From: Haliclystus octoradiatus
Taxonomy: Eukaryota; Cnidaria; Staurozoa; Stauromedusae; Haliclystidae
Direction: 5' to 3'
Assembly: GCA_916610825.1 (NCBI GenBank)
Contig: OU744451.1
Location: 18,003,307-18,067,306 of the forward strand
Length of the DNA stretch: 64,000 nucleotides
The notes under the pieces are model-generated. The model was not told where the DNA came from, made no database searches, and worked only from the letters and a program-made list of their open reading frames with translations. The position numbers were made by a program, and so were the translations under genes. Below, one piece after another: positions 18,896 to 30,782 of this stretch (positions are counted from its first letter, which is position 1; every line of letters starts with the position of its first letter).

Positions 18896-21800
18896 ATTTT
18901 ATTTTAATTTGTATAATTTTTATGATAATCAATGAAGTATATATATATGTATATATACATGCTACTATCAATTTTGATGCCATAATTTTTAAAGGCATGT
19001 ATAAACTAATTTAAGTATTTAAAATTATCTTGTTGTCACATGTATAAAAATTAGCTTTTGTTATGCAATACTGGATATATATTAGATCCTAAATATTGGT
19101 CGATTTTTAAAATCACTCTAATAAGTATATTAAAATATGTACAGGTATCGATGCTTCTTCGCTATCCTTGTCTAAAGTTTGAAAAAGTTCCGACAAAACT
19201 AAAAGTGATTTGGTACATATTCTAGGCAAAGACTAGGCAAAGACCTGTATGTTCCATTTTATCATAATTTGCGATATTCATCGGTTTTCATCTCCCTGCC
19301 TATAAAAATATCGTCAACATTTTCCAGAAATCTTTAAAAATAGCAGCAACAATTTCCTAGAATTTGATCTGAAAAATTTAAAACTCGGTTAAATGTAAAT
19401 TCGGTTTATCCTGAATGGTTGCCCCTCCCCATTTGTTTGTTTTCTCTCCACCTCATCTTCGTGTTGTGCACTTTCGCCATCTTCAGTCAAAAGAAAGACA
19501 TAGCTTCTGATTTTAGTTGATACTTTTGTGGTTTTAGTCTTAATTTCATACAGCTGGAGAGAATTATCCCAATTTACAAATTACAGCAGCTGTTATACTT
19601 AAAATATAGACACTATTTGTAGCCTGATGATATTGAGCTGAACCAATAGATTAGACAGGATAAAGACGAAGCAAAGAGTAACGAGAACAAGTCGAAATTT
19701 TGAAAAGTTGGTGAGGTGAGTCATTCCTAGAAACAACTACACTACAGCCAACAAACTATTAAATAATTTCACCCAGAAATTCATAATATGATAATTTCAA
19801 GCATTATATTACCATTGACAAATTCAGATTTCTTAATTCTTTGGAACTACAACTGTATGCCTGCGTTTTCATATAGAATTATATGCTAGACCTATTCAAC
19901 TGATGTAGTCATGCACGCAGGCTGGCCATGTTTATGTAGGATGATGTAGGTATGTAGCCCAATCAAGGTCCGCCCGTCATTGTAACCATGCTGTAACGCA
20001 TTTCTATTCAGAGCAATTGTTGCTGTCCTGCTATGAATGCATATAATTACTTGTTGTCGTATATGAAGAAGTCTTGCATTTGCAATCAAGTAGCATCTAA
20101 TCTCAAAGTTTCACGTAAAAGAATATAAATTATATAATAACTAAATAAATGAGACTCCATAATAGTCTAAAAGATGTTGCTCAATTATTGCCTTGCATGG
20201 AGGCTGTTAGATAACCGTAGTATACAACATCTATATCAGACGCAAAACAGTTTGCAGGCCTAGGCTACTTCCAGATTGTAGAGTTTTATGTCTGCGGCCA
20301 AGAAGAGACATAAAACAAGAATTTCCTGGTAAGCGAGTCTTAGTCCTGGTAGTCAAATGTGCACACGCAGAACACCAACAATTAAATCGTTAAGTATCAA
20401 TATCGCATTCATATCGTATTCATTTCTGTCACCTTTCTCGATGTTATAGCATTGGAAAATCTTCCGTAGAAATTTAATTCCATTAATCAATTTATAATGT
20501 ATTAGGCCTAGGCTATATACATACAAAAATATAATCCTCATTTAATTAATGTTCAAAAGAACTGCTTCGATTAAATTGAAGAAACACTACTTGGGACCCC
20601 AATATTTATATGTGACTCGTTACTGGCCTATGTTTTGTCCGTGAAATCGTAAAAAGGCTTTCTGTAAAAAAAACATTGAAAACGTTTCAAACAGCATATT
20701 AAAGTTAAAATCAGAACAAAATTTTGGACACTATTTTGGACATCAGAATTGAAAAATTTCATTTTCAAAAACACCGCATTCAAGCACTGTTGGTTTAATT
20801 CGTGAGATTTGAAATTTTTTGTTTCGTTATGCGTGAAATTGCAAAAATTGAGTGTGTGAATGTGTTATTGCTTTGGCATATAGGTGTTTTAGGTGATTTA
20901 GCTCTTTATCCATTGGAACTATAACGGTGGATAATATTATTATCACTATATAATCAGTAAACTCAATAAACAGTCAACTTCATACTTTTAAATATAACAA
21001 TCTTCATAACAACGATAACAGGTAAAGATTACACAGCACGCGGTTGATATACACTTAATGCACATGCTCTTCATAATAACAATGATACAAAAGATGTCTG
21101 TCAATCATAAAAATAGGGGGGCTACCTGCTTATAGATATTTTTTCTAAATCATCCATATTCTTGCAAAGCGAAAACAGCGCTGCCTTTTGCTGGCTTTCA
21201 ATATCAGGAAACTATGTTCTGTTGTTACTGATGTTATTCACAGATAAACAATTATGAAAGATTTGATGGTTTAATGGTTTGAGTCTAAACTTATGAATGG
21301 CTGTTTTAGGCCTACAGTGTGATTAGGCAATTTAAGAATTTTCTTCTAAAATCTTAGATTTGATTTTTAGCTTGAGGCTGAATGTTTCTGTTGGCCGTAG
21401 TTGAAGCTGCAAAGTATTGTTTTCCATTTCTGTGAAATCAAGAATTTGTTTCCACAAATGTTGAATCTTTTTCACAAGGTATCATATTTGCCATCATCTG
21501 ATTATCAAGTAAATTCTATTTATTAAGAAAAACTATTAAAATAATTATACCAAAGATTACAACAAAATGATTTGATTTTGATTTATGAAAACGCCATATA
21601 TCAAAGAAAAGCTGCAAAGCTTTATGCGCATGCAAATTTAATTAGGCTAATGAGACTCTGTTTTTCAACCAAAGAACTTGATTACCAGAACCCTGCGTCC
21701 TTTCAATACTGATCTGGGCCAGGTTTTCTGGCCACACATTTTGTCTCGTTAAAATTTTCTATACGTTTTCAACGAAAGCCAGCCTCAAATTCTGTTTAAG

Positions 21801-22422
21801 GAAAGTGGTGGAAGAAATTTTTTTATCTTTTCTAATTAGAAGACAATTAGTTGCTTTCTTTTCTTGGACACAGAAGTAAACTGCGCAGCTTTTATCATAT
21901 TTTTATGACAATAGCCGTAAAATAAAAAGATGTGAAAACGTTAGCATAATGAAATCACCCCAAAAAGTTTGGAAGGAAAAATATTTTATAAGACCTTGCA
22001 CAAAACAAGTAAAAAGTAGCATAAAATGGTGCTTCCAGTAAAAGCAGCATAAATTACAGACTCTGCATTTGAATATTTTATGGCCAAATTTGGGATGTTT
22101 GAAAATTTATTTGAAACGAAACTTTTGATCACATTTTCAAATTTAAAAGCACTTTCCATAATTCTCTCATCAATTCCCCCGTGACCTAATACCTACTGGT
22201 AGCCGGAAAAGTTTATTTATGGCATACAAAAATGATTTGCGGAACTAATATGTCTAACGTAAGAGGGATGACCCATGTAATATGATATGGGGCCTTTGAT
22301 TATGCCCACTTTCCTGAAGATATGAAAGATGATATGAAAAACACCCAATGTTAATTTTTCATAGAAATAGAACATTGTTTAATTGACCAAATCCTTATGT
22401 TCAATTATTTCAATTTTTGCAG
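18896..22422. other. Intergenic region between adenylate kinase and VHL-like genes
   Basis: No AATAAA close after the TAG at 18893-18895 was seen, though the next 200 bp are very T-rich. A 5' non-coding exon of the downstream gene should lie here because the exon with the ATG starts at an acceptor (22421-22422). One possible donor is at about 19711 (AAAAGTTG|GTGAGG), without further support. I see no other gene. Confidence 0.45.
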
Positions 22423-22429
22423 TTTCAAA

Positions 22430-25400
22430 ATGAGTGGATATCCTGGACAAGGACAGGTATGGAAATAAAACTACAGTGAAACCTGTATATAACGGCCAGC
22501 TACGAGAGGTAGATAAATTGACCACTATAGACAGGTGGCCTTTATATACACGTTTGATTCAATAGAAAATACTATTTTGGACATTGCAAGAGTGACCACT
22601 ATAGACAGATGGCCGCTGTATAGAGGTAACCGCTATAACAGGTTTGACTGTAGCAAGAAAATATAAACATTGGAATATACGCAGATAAATGACAAGCGTC
22701 CGTGACAGTTAGCAAGCTAGACCGAATCTCTTAACAACATTAAACCTTAATTATATACATTATTAGACTATTATGTCATCTAAGATAATATATATATACT
22801 CCAAACATGTTTAGGTCTAAATCTTAATGACTAGACCTACTTGATTAATCTGCTATATAAATTGATAGAGATTTGTTTAATGATTGTCACATCTGTTATA
22901 TGTTTAAAGAGTATATAGCCTAGTTCATACTGTAGCCTACACATTCCGATTCTATTTAGATGGAGTAATCATTTAGGTCAATTTCAATCATATGAATAAT
23001 CTGGTTTTAGATGCCCTTCCAAGAATTTCATGCATAAGTTTACATCTAATGTAATCATTTCAAATAACGTTTATGAACAGCAAGGCATTCTTATTCATTT
23101 CATACAGTATACTTCGTTGCGAGTCAATCTTCAGCTATAGGTTGACACTTATTAGGATCAGCACATGTATCAACCTCATATGAACCACACCTAAAGAGTA
23201 ATGTGCCACCGCTATATATATTTGAACTACACTACAGTATTATATAATGCATGCAAATACAACCAAACCTTTTATAATGGTCACCTCTATACACATTATA
23301 TAACAGCCAGATACGGCCCTGGAAGTCAACTTCAATTGTTCTCGGCAGCCATTATGTTTGATGCTACTTTTGGTTGCTAACAAATTGTTTATTTTTGCAG
23401 CAAGGAGATGGCCAATACCCTCCTCCAGGTGGCAATCCTATTGGTCAACAACCACCGGCTGCACAACAGTACCCAGCACTTGCAGGTGGTCAATATCCCC
23501 CTCCTGCTGGCGGTCAATATCCCCCTCCTGCAGGGGGTCAATATCCCCCTCCTGTAGGTGGCCAGTATCCCTCTCCTGCTGGGCAATATCCACCTTCGTC
23601 ATATCCTCCTGGACCTCCTGCTGGATTTGTCACACAGGTTAGTAAACATATCAAGTATTGTGTATAATTTATCTATCGTCATTCATGCTGTATTTAATTT
23701 ATGATGTATCGACTACAGTTGAACTCGGGTAATATGCCCTCTTTAAATATCCCCACATATAATTCATTTCTATTTTCCATTCTCCATGCAAACTCTCATA
23801 ATCCTACCTTGATTAATATCCCACCTCGCTTAATGTCCTGCTTTTTACCTGTACCAGAGGGGGATATTAAGCAAGTTCGACTGTAAAATCAATGAGCCTG
23901 CTGATACACCGAGCACTAGACAAAAAACAGACAGCGCTACGGTCAAATATGCTTTAATTGCCATACTGATAGAGCAGTCACTCATCTGGAACGGTCACAT
24001 TAATTAGTTCTCTTTCCATGTTATTCTTGTTTCCATACAATCCCCCAAAGAGCAGTCATGCAACAGGTTGGCTAATTTATTACATTGAGAAATATGCTTA
24101 CATACCGTAATATGCATCATTACTTGTTCAACTTGAACCTTCATTTTTTTTTACTTTTTCAACCTCGACTGGAGAATTCCACATTTTTAAAATATAAATA
24201 TATAATACTTTCAAAAGTAAATTGTAGTATCAGTATATCACTGGCACTAATATGCCTATTTTTGAAATCCTTTACAGCATGTAGATACATGGCCTGTATT
24301 ATTTTGCTTGTTTAATTGCCTTCAAGGGGATTTTGAATTGTTGATATTCTTCTCGTGAAGCTATTTCAATTGAAACTTGCTTTTAAAAGATCTTAAATAT
24401 CCACATCCTTCATTACATTAAGCACTGTTGAGCTAGTTCTATTCTAAAGCGTGTTTCCTCTTCCTGATTCATTTTCATAGCATAGGCACATGCAATCGAA
24501 CTCAGTTACTGTCCCCTGCGAAAAACAGTTCAGTAGTTCATGAACAGTTCATGAACAGTTCATGAACGTTAAATGGCTCCAATCTTCCTGAACTGTTCAT
24601 GAGCTGTTCATGAACTCCTGAACTTTTTTTTCAGAGGCTGTCCCCTTTTTATTGTCCTTCCTTGCGTAATATCCCCACATAAAACTGATCTCAATGTTCC
24701 TTTCTCCATACAAACTCTCATATGCTTACCTTGCGTAATATCCCCACATAAAACTGATCTCTATGTTCCTTTCTCCATACAAACGCTCATATTCCTACCT
24801 TGCGTAATATTCCCACATAAAACTGATCTCTATGTTCCTTTCTCCATACAAACTCTCATATTTCTACCTTGCTTAATATCCCCACATAAAACTGATGTCC
24901 ATGCTCCTTTCTCCATACAAACTCTCATATTCCTACCTTGCTAATTGCCCCATTTTTCATCCTCACCAGAGGGAGTTTATTAAACAAGTTTTACTGTATT
25001 TTTCTACATGTATTGATTCATTAACAGCTATTAGGTCTACTAAATTTAATAATCTCTGTGGTTATTCATTAGCCTGGTACAGGATACCCACCTACTGGTC
25101 CACATCCACCTGGTAGCGATTTGGCATATCCTCCATCGCATCCTGGACCAGCACATCATGTGAGTATCTCCGCATAGATTTGGCATTTATTATTAATAAA
25201 TTGTTAATAAATAATAAAACTATTGATTCATTTCACCTTTATAGAATCTTTGTTAAAGATAGTTAACATGTTAATGCTATATTTTGCTTGTACGTAATTA
25301 CCTAGAATTGATGTAAGCTTCTTAATAATGTGTCTTTCTCAAACTTCTCTGACAATGCTAATTAAATAATAAATACAAACATTTGTATTTATCATACAAA

Positions 25401-28400
25401 GCACCAAAGGCAGTTTGACAGCAAAAGGCCATAACTCGACGTAAGCAGGCAAATTGTCGAATCTAAAATCAATTGCAAAGAAAATATTGACAAGAGGGTG
25501 TTGATAATAATAATGCTGGCTAAAAATGATTTAAGGCTTCTTTGATAACTGATTAATTTCTAGCTTTCTATCAAAACTTTTTTCAAGTTTAATGCATAGA
25601 TTTTCATGGGTTCTCAAGCGATGTCGTCAGCATGCGTGCCTGTGTGCCCAATTGTTATTTTTTCAGAAAGTTAACACTTTATTTTTCAGTTTGAGTTTCT
25701 TCTTCAACTTTGTGCCCTTTTACGTTAAATATAACAATTGGGCTAAACCTGCTCCTGCATACTGTACTAATTTTTATGTACATTTTTGGACGTGATAAAG
25801 AAATGTGACGCTCAAGCGAGTCAATTTTTGCAAACTAATTTATTTCTGTTTATTGTCAAGGGTGGTGACCTAAATGACTCTGAACCTGAGTATGGTAAGT
25901 GATAGTTAATTTGAAGACCTAAATACTGTCCAAGCCAAAAAAGGATTTGCATACCGTAAAACAGATCCTCACACAGCATCAACACATTATTTCATTTTAC
26001 CAAATACCGGGTAAGCTAGTAGATTTTGTCGCTGGGTGGTTGGTTAGTGTGTATTGAGTGTGTGTGAGTTCAATAGCAAAATGCCCTTCCTGATGCCAAC
26101 CAATAGTACTTTGCCAGGGATTGAACCCAAGACCTTTGCTGCCCAAATCCAACTCCTTGACCACTACACTAAGGCCCCATTGATAGACCTATAGTATTGA
26201 AGATTGTGCAGAAAGAATTACGTCTACGACTCCATTGACTGTCACCAATACACCACTTTTCTGAGTTGTGATTTTTAAACCTTACTGTTATAGAAAACTA
26301 ATTAAATTGTGTAGAATCTTCTAGCAGACTCTATTGCGCTATGCACATATAGATGCTGTGTGTAATTTTTAGATAGTTTTGTAGAAGATTTATCTTATCC
26401 TGTCTTATAGATATTCGCTCCAAACAAAATCAATCACCAGTTAATGTCCGATTTGTCAATACAACTGGAAAGAAGGTGGATTTACAATGGATAAATTATG
26501 AAGGAGAATTTGAGAAATGTCGTAAAATCAAAGAAGGAAAATCAGAAATCCTAAGTACATTTGAAGGTCATGCTTTCATCATATGTGGAAAGAAGAAAAA
26601 TACAAAATTTGTTATAAATCAAAATAGAGTCTACTTTGTTAGAAGTGTGCCTGGCCAAATGGAGTTAGTTGCTGAAATCAAAATGAACCCCAATTCTGGT
26701 AAAAGTCATGGTAAGCTCAAACAGAGTTGAGACTCACATCTGCTGATTGTTTAATATGGAGTCATGGATATATTAAGTAGTATACTGCAGTGAAACCTGT
26801 ATATTTAACAGCCAGCTATGACAGTTAGATCAATTGACCACTACATTTAGGTGGCCATTATATTGTATACAGGGTTGAATCAATAAAAAAAAATACTATT
26901 TTAGACATTGAAAAAGTAACCACTGTAGACAGGTAACCGTTATAACAGGTTTGATTGTAATTAGATAGAGTAAAAGGTACGTAGATTTCTTTTGAGACAA
27001 ATCTCTCCTAATTTTTTGTCTTAATTTCAAGCTTTGCAAACAAAAATAGATTTTTTTAAAACATTTTAAAACAAAGTCATGCTTCAGTAACAAATCAAGT
27101 ACCGGTACACCCTTTTCAGTCATTCACAATGCCTTGATTTCAACAACCTCAATGCAGCCATTATGCAGGAAATATCCAAGTTTCGCTGTAATGTTTATCT
27201 GAAATATAACTTGTAGAGGCTACTGCAATTTTAATTTGCCTCACTGACAAGAAATTTGTTATAACCTTTACATATTAAAATGACTGCATGCCTTGATGAA
27301 AATGAACAATATTTCAAGGCACTGAAAGCACACCTGTGTGAAATATTTGCACATTGTTAAGAAGTACAAGCAAAGTGTTGAATTTAAGATAGAATCGCAA
27401 TGTGGACAAGAAGCCACTTGTGGTCATCATTTTATCTAGTTTTACTCAATCATACTAGTTGCAATTGCCCGACATTGTGAAACAAGTCTGTGGGTTCATT
27501 ATTACGTAAGCCAAGGCTTAAAATTAATAATCCTACCTTCATAAACATTGTGCAATGAATTGTGTTTGGTTCTGCTGAAATTCGTTATTTGTTACCATCT
27601 TTAAATGATTTTCCATTTCTGACAACATTCAATGGATGCACCCCAAACAGGCAATTACTTTTGCTTACAGGGGCAGTAATTTATAGCTATCTGGGTCAAA
27701 TTACTTCATTATTGGGCAATCACAGAAGCATTAGACAGTTGTTTGCAGATCCCTTGTTGAAAACATTGGCAAAATTTCTGCAATTATTTTTCTATTTATC
27801 ACAACTTTTTGACAGGGTAGCCATAACTATAAGGCCTGAGTTTGTTTTAGTTAAAGAGCAGCTGATGAAGTCCTGAAGTAGTTTATTAGCAGTTGATGAA
27901 CGCTAGTAAGATGTTAATGGACTTTTATTTGCCTGTTTTTCATAAACTTCTCATCGATCAACAATTACAGTCCCTTCGTTCAAATAGGGTCATTTAACGT
28001 TGGTGTACTGTGTTCTACAAGAGAGGCGTTGTCAAATGATATTAATTTCCTGATATTGCCAGAAATTTAAGGGAAAATCCCAGACTAGCTGCGCCTAACT
28101 GGTTTACTTTACTAGGATAAAAACATGCATTACCTGATTTAATAATTACAGATAAAGACAAAAAGAAAGATAAAGATCACAAGAAGGATAAGGATCACAA
28201 AAAAAATAAAGACCATAAAAAAGATACAAACGTTCAAAAAATAGGTGTAAGATCTACTAATGGAGGGCGTCCCATCAAAGTTAAATTTGTTAATCGTAGC
28301 AGAGGAAATGCTGTAATCAACTGGGTTAATACTGATGGATCATATCAGGCTGTAAAGGATCTTGCATCAAAAAAATGTTGGTTTACAGATTCTTCTGAAG

Positions 28401-29464
28401 GCCATTATTTCACAGCACATCGCCACGGCCAAAATAATGACAATCTTGAATTGAACTATGCAACTCATTATACGCCTGTGTTTGGTGGACAATTTGATAA
28501 AGTTATCATCACAGAAGGTTTGCACATTGTTTTTCTATAATTTATTTATCTGATGTGAATCTTATGATGTAACCCTGAGAAAAAATCTATTGATTTCATG
28601 AACTAGCTGTTCATGAACTCCAGGAACTTTTGTGAACAGCTCCTGAACACCTTATAAACAGTTCATGAACTAATTCAAGAATGTTCAATGGCTCAACTTT
28701 CATGAACTTTTTTTATAAACTTTTTATGAATGAATGTTTACAAACTTTTGATGAACAATTCATGGAAATTGGGCCATTTAACATTCATGGACTGTTTTCA
28801 CATAAATATGCCTATGATACCTTGCATGTTAATTGTTTTAGGGGGCATGTCAAACTGCCAGCTGTCGTCTGAAGTATTGTGACATAAAGGGGATTTTTTA
28901 AGCATCCATAAATGTAGACATTTTTAATTTGATTTTGAATGCTTTTTGCCTATGATTATATTAGTTATAATTGAGTAAGTATAATGTTAGAATAACGGAC
29001 ACACTACTGATAAGTATCAGTTGTATCAGTAGCAAAGTAAAATATTTCAGAAACAAGGAGTACAGCATGGAAACGAGGATAGTCATCAGTAGTCTTGACG
29101 TTTAGCATCGAACCAGTCAGAAGATTGTGCTGATTTTTGCAATACTCCAGCCTCAATTTACCTCCCATTGATTATTATTGTATCTTTGTTACCACGCTGC
29201 TGCGAGTTCCTCTGAAAGTTGGATGTTGTAGATTATACGTACTAAGTCAATGTTGAGAGATTATTATTTATTTGAAAGAATTGTTATTTCAAAAACAAAA
29301 TGCTGACTTTCATTTTAATCAAATTGTTTAATCCAACCCAATCTGATCAATGACCAGAAAGCATTATCCTACAGTTGACCAATTTGCCAATATAAATGAC
29401 ATCTGTGTATCTTCTAGGTCGACATCGCTCCAGCAGCAGCGGTAGCAGTAGCGATTCATCGTAA
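22430..29464 (+). CDS. Protein with proline-rich N-terminus and two VHL beta-type domains
   Basis: Seven coding exons: 22430-22456, 23401-23637, 25073-25159, 25861-25894, 26411-26710, 28152-28517 and 29418-29464 (TAA); junctions are GT-AG and in phase. Residues 1-117 are Gly/Pro/Gln/Tyr-rich with GGQYPPPA repeats, like the N-termini of annexin-7/11-type proteins. Exon 5 encodes a VHL beta domain (VRFVN, LQWINYEGE, TFEGHAFI). Exon 6 begins with a charged Lys/Asp/His stretch built on KKDKDH and then a second beta-type domain (KVKFVNRS, WVNTDGSY, SEGHYF). Exon 7 adds a serine-rich tail. In human VHL the beta domain binds hydroxyproline and the alpha domain recruits elongin C; no alpha domain is visible here, so it is not an ordinary VHL ligase subunit. 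Function unknown. An intron-retaining form would end at a stop shortly after 26710. Confidence 0.82.
22474..22650 (+). mobile_element. 177-bp pogo/Tigger-like MITE, VHL-like intron 1
   Basis: CAGTGAAACCTG...GGTTTGACTG with TA on each side (22472-22473 and 22651-22652). It starts only 17 bp after the donor of the first coding exon, yet the donor GTATGG is intact. Almost identical to 54798-54974. Confidence 0.85.
23716..23883 (+). mobile_element. 168-bp TA-flanked MITE, second family
   Basis: Begins CAGTTGAACTCGGGTAATAT and ends ATTAAGCAAGTTCGACTG, flanked by TA at 23714-23715 and 23884-23885. The ends are again pogo/Tigger-like but the interior differs from the 177-bp family and includes CATATTTAATCCC-like tracts shared with 24490-24996. 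Confidence 0.75.
24490..24996 (+). mobile_element. Second-family MITE expanded by a 69-bp tandem and split by an insertion
   Basis: Ends TTAAACAAGTTTTACTG before TA, matching 23716-23883. Its interior is amplified: the 69-bp unit starting CCTTGCGTAATATCCCC begins at 24660, 24729, 24798, 24867 and (partial) 24936. A GTTCATGAAC element is inserted in its left part at 24515-24637. The left end (about 24490) is eroded. Confidence 0.65.
24515..24637. mobile_element. GTTCATGAAC element nested in a MITE
   Basis: CCTGCGAAAAACAGTTCAG at the left and CTGAACTTTTTTTTCAGAGG at the right form imperfect inverted ends. The hexamer CTGTCC stands on both sides (24509-24514 and 24638-24643). The nesting shows this family moved after the MITE expansion began. 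Confidence 0.65.
26060..26181 (-). repeat. tRNA-derived SINE
   Basis: On the minus strand an A-box-like TTAGTGTAGTGGTCAAGG is followed by a B box GGGTTCAATCCC and then CATCAGGAAGGGCATTTTG, a body motif common in animal tRNA-derived SINEs. A different SINE family from the heads at 98 and 862. Confidence 0.65.
26411..26710 (+). other. VHL beta-type domain 1
   Basis: It aligns without gaps to human VHL from Trp88 to Trp117. Trp88 is kept (LQWIN) and His115 is kept (EGH). Tyr98 is Cys, Ser111 is Thr and Trp117 is Phe. The hydroxyproline pocket is therefore only partly conserved. Intron 5, which follows, carries a MITE and the GTTCATGAAC relatives lie beyond exon 6. Confidence 0.8.
26788..26957 (+). 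mobile_element. Decayed pogo/Tigger-like MITE, VHL-like intron 5
   Basis: CAGTGAAACCTGTATATT at the left and CAGGTTTGATTG at the right. Aligns along its length with 22474-22650 but has several substitutions and short indels. Confidence 0.7.
28152..28517 (+). other. Charged linker and VHL beta-type domain 2
   Basis: The first 24 codons are nearly all Lys, Asp, His or Asn. The domain that follows aligns without gaps to the same window of human VHL: Trp88, Ser111 and His115 are kept, Tyr98 is Val and Trp117 is Phe. It is more diverged elsewhere than domain 1. Confidence 0.72.
28573..28800. mobile_element. Decayed GTTCATGAAC element, VHL-like intron 6
   Basis: Starts CCCTGAGAAAAAATC and contains many CTGTTCATGAACTCC and TTTCATGAAC words plus the TTCAATGGCTC block shared with the other copies. 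The right limit is uncertain. Confidence 0.45.
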
Positions 29465-29674
29465 TCAAATTGGCAAAATTAATGGGAAAAGAGGGATTTA
29501 CAAGAGATTTGATCTTATATGCTAGTATATATACATTTTACATGGTGAACTTCGATCAGTTTATTTGAATGCAGTCTGCTAAATGGCCATTCCTTATATC
29601 ACAAAATATATATTAAAATGTATCAATACTCCACTTCGATAGAATTAATATTATTTCGATTGCACACAAATATA

Positions 29675-29819
29675 AATAAAATATTGATACTACTTTTCGT
29701 TTAAAAATGTGATGAATCCAAAAGATTGTTATAAAAAAGATGGATATAAAATAGTAAATATAAAATGAATGTAGTAGAGATTTTAAATATTGGAATTTTC
29801 TTACATTTTTAATAATAAA
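29675..29819 (+). terminator. Candidate polyadenylation signals of VHL-like gene
   Basis: AATAAA occurs at 29675-29680 and again at 29814-29819, about 210 and 350 bp after the stop codon. The spacing suits a normal 3' UTR. Which is used cannot be told. Confidence 0.4.
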
Positions 29820-30690
29820 GCATGTATAAAGAGATATATTTTTGAGTACAGATTAGTGATCATTGACTATGCATGATTGCAAGTATATGCAATCGAATTC
29901 GTCATAGCGACCACTCCTATCAATCGGACACTCTTTGTAAGCGACCACCCTTCAAACGCGCGACCAGCGACCACCTCCTTATTGTCCCTCGTTTGACTAT
30001 CCATTCTCCACTGTATTATTTTTGACATTGCAAAACTAATCATGTAGTGTTCACGAAAACGGCGGAAAATCATCACCTAATGTATAGCTTATCAGAAAGA
30101 TAATAAAACATCAATCCATTGGGTTCTTTTTGCTTAATTAGTATATTTTGTTATATCGATAAAAACAAAAGCTTTTTTATTTGAAGCACTTTTGCAACTA
30201 GAGGGACGCTAAAAATCGAAATAATTCGTTTCGAATTCTGATGTTCTGGATGTCAAAAAGACAAACTCCCACAGCAGATATGCTCAAACTCCTACGAAAT
30301 TTGAAATTGAACATTATGCTCCTAGAAATGACTGGTAAACTGTTACTGCACTAGAGCTCTGGTCAATCATATCATGTTACCTAGAACGCATTTACGGTAA
30401 CTATTGGTTAAGGCCCACTCCTCTCACATTGGGTTTTTCATTATTTTATTTTCAGGAATAATCAGTTTGTTTTATTGTTTGTGTCTGCATGTTAGTCATG
30501 CTTCACTCACTAACATCGTTTTATAATAATATTATGATAGTTATGAAGTTACACAAATAAAATGATGACGAAGATGATATTTGATGAAATATGATGAAAT
30601 ATGAAGCATATTTGGAGATCGAAATAAGGAGGTGTGCTTTATAAAATTGCTTTGAATAGTTAGTTTTCTGAAAATGCTTGTCTTCAAATA
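29820..30690. other. Intergenic spacer before the radial spoke gene
   Basis: Positions 29900-29985 repeat the word GCGACCAC several times and resemble the internal words of the pogo-like MITEs, but ends are not clear. The rest, to about 30690, is AT-rich and I see no gene in it. Confidence 0.4.
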
Positions 30691-30744
30691 TGTTTGTTTA
30701 CAAATGAGTACGATGACGTCATACATTTCTGTTACTATGGAGAT
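30691..30744 (+). promoter_or_regulatory. Forkhead, CRE and X-box-like sites upstream of RSPH
   Basis: TGTTTGTTTAC (30691-30701) is a full forkhead site of the FOXJ1 kind. TGACGTCA (30714-30721) is a perfect CRE. GTTACTATGGAGAT (30731-30744) matches the RFX X-box pattern (RYYNCC-AT-RGNAAC) except near its ends. FOXJ1 and RFX factors drive motile-cilia genes, and all three sites lie just upstream of the RSPH start codon. Confidence 0.6.
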
Positions 30745-30782
30745 AGCAACTGCGAATGACGCTCTGCAAAAAGAAGTTCAAG

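Noticed and set aside
27562..27876. 104-codon frame in VHL-like intron 5
   Set aside because: It starts at a non-ATG codon, has no domain signature and no splice phase linking it to the flanking exons.
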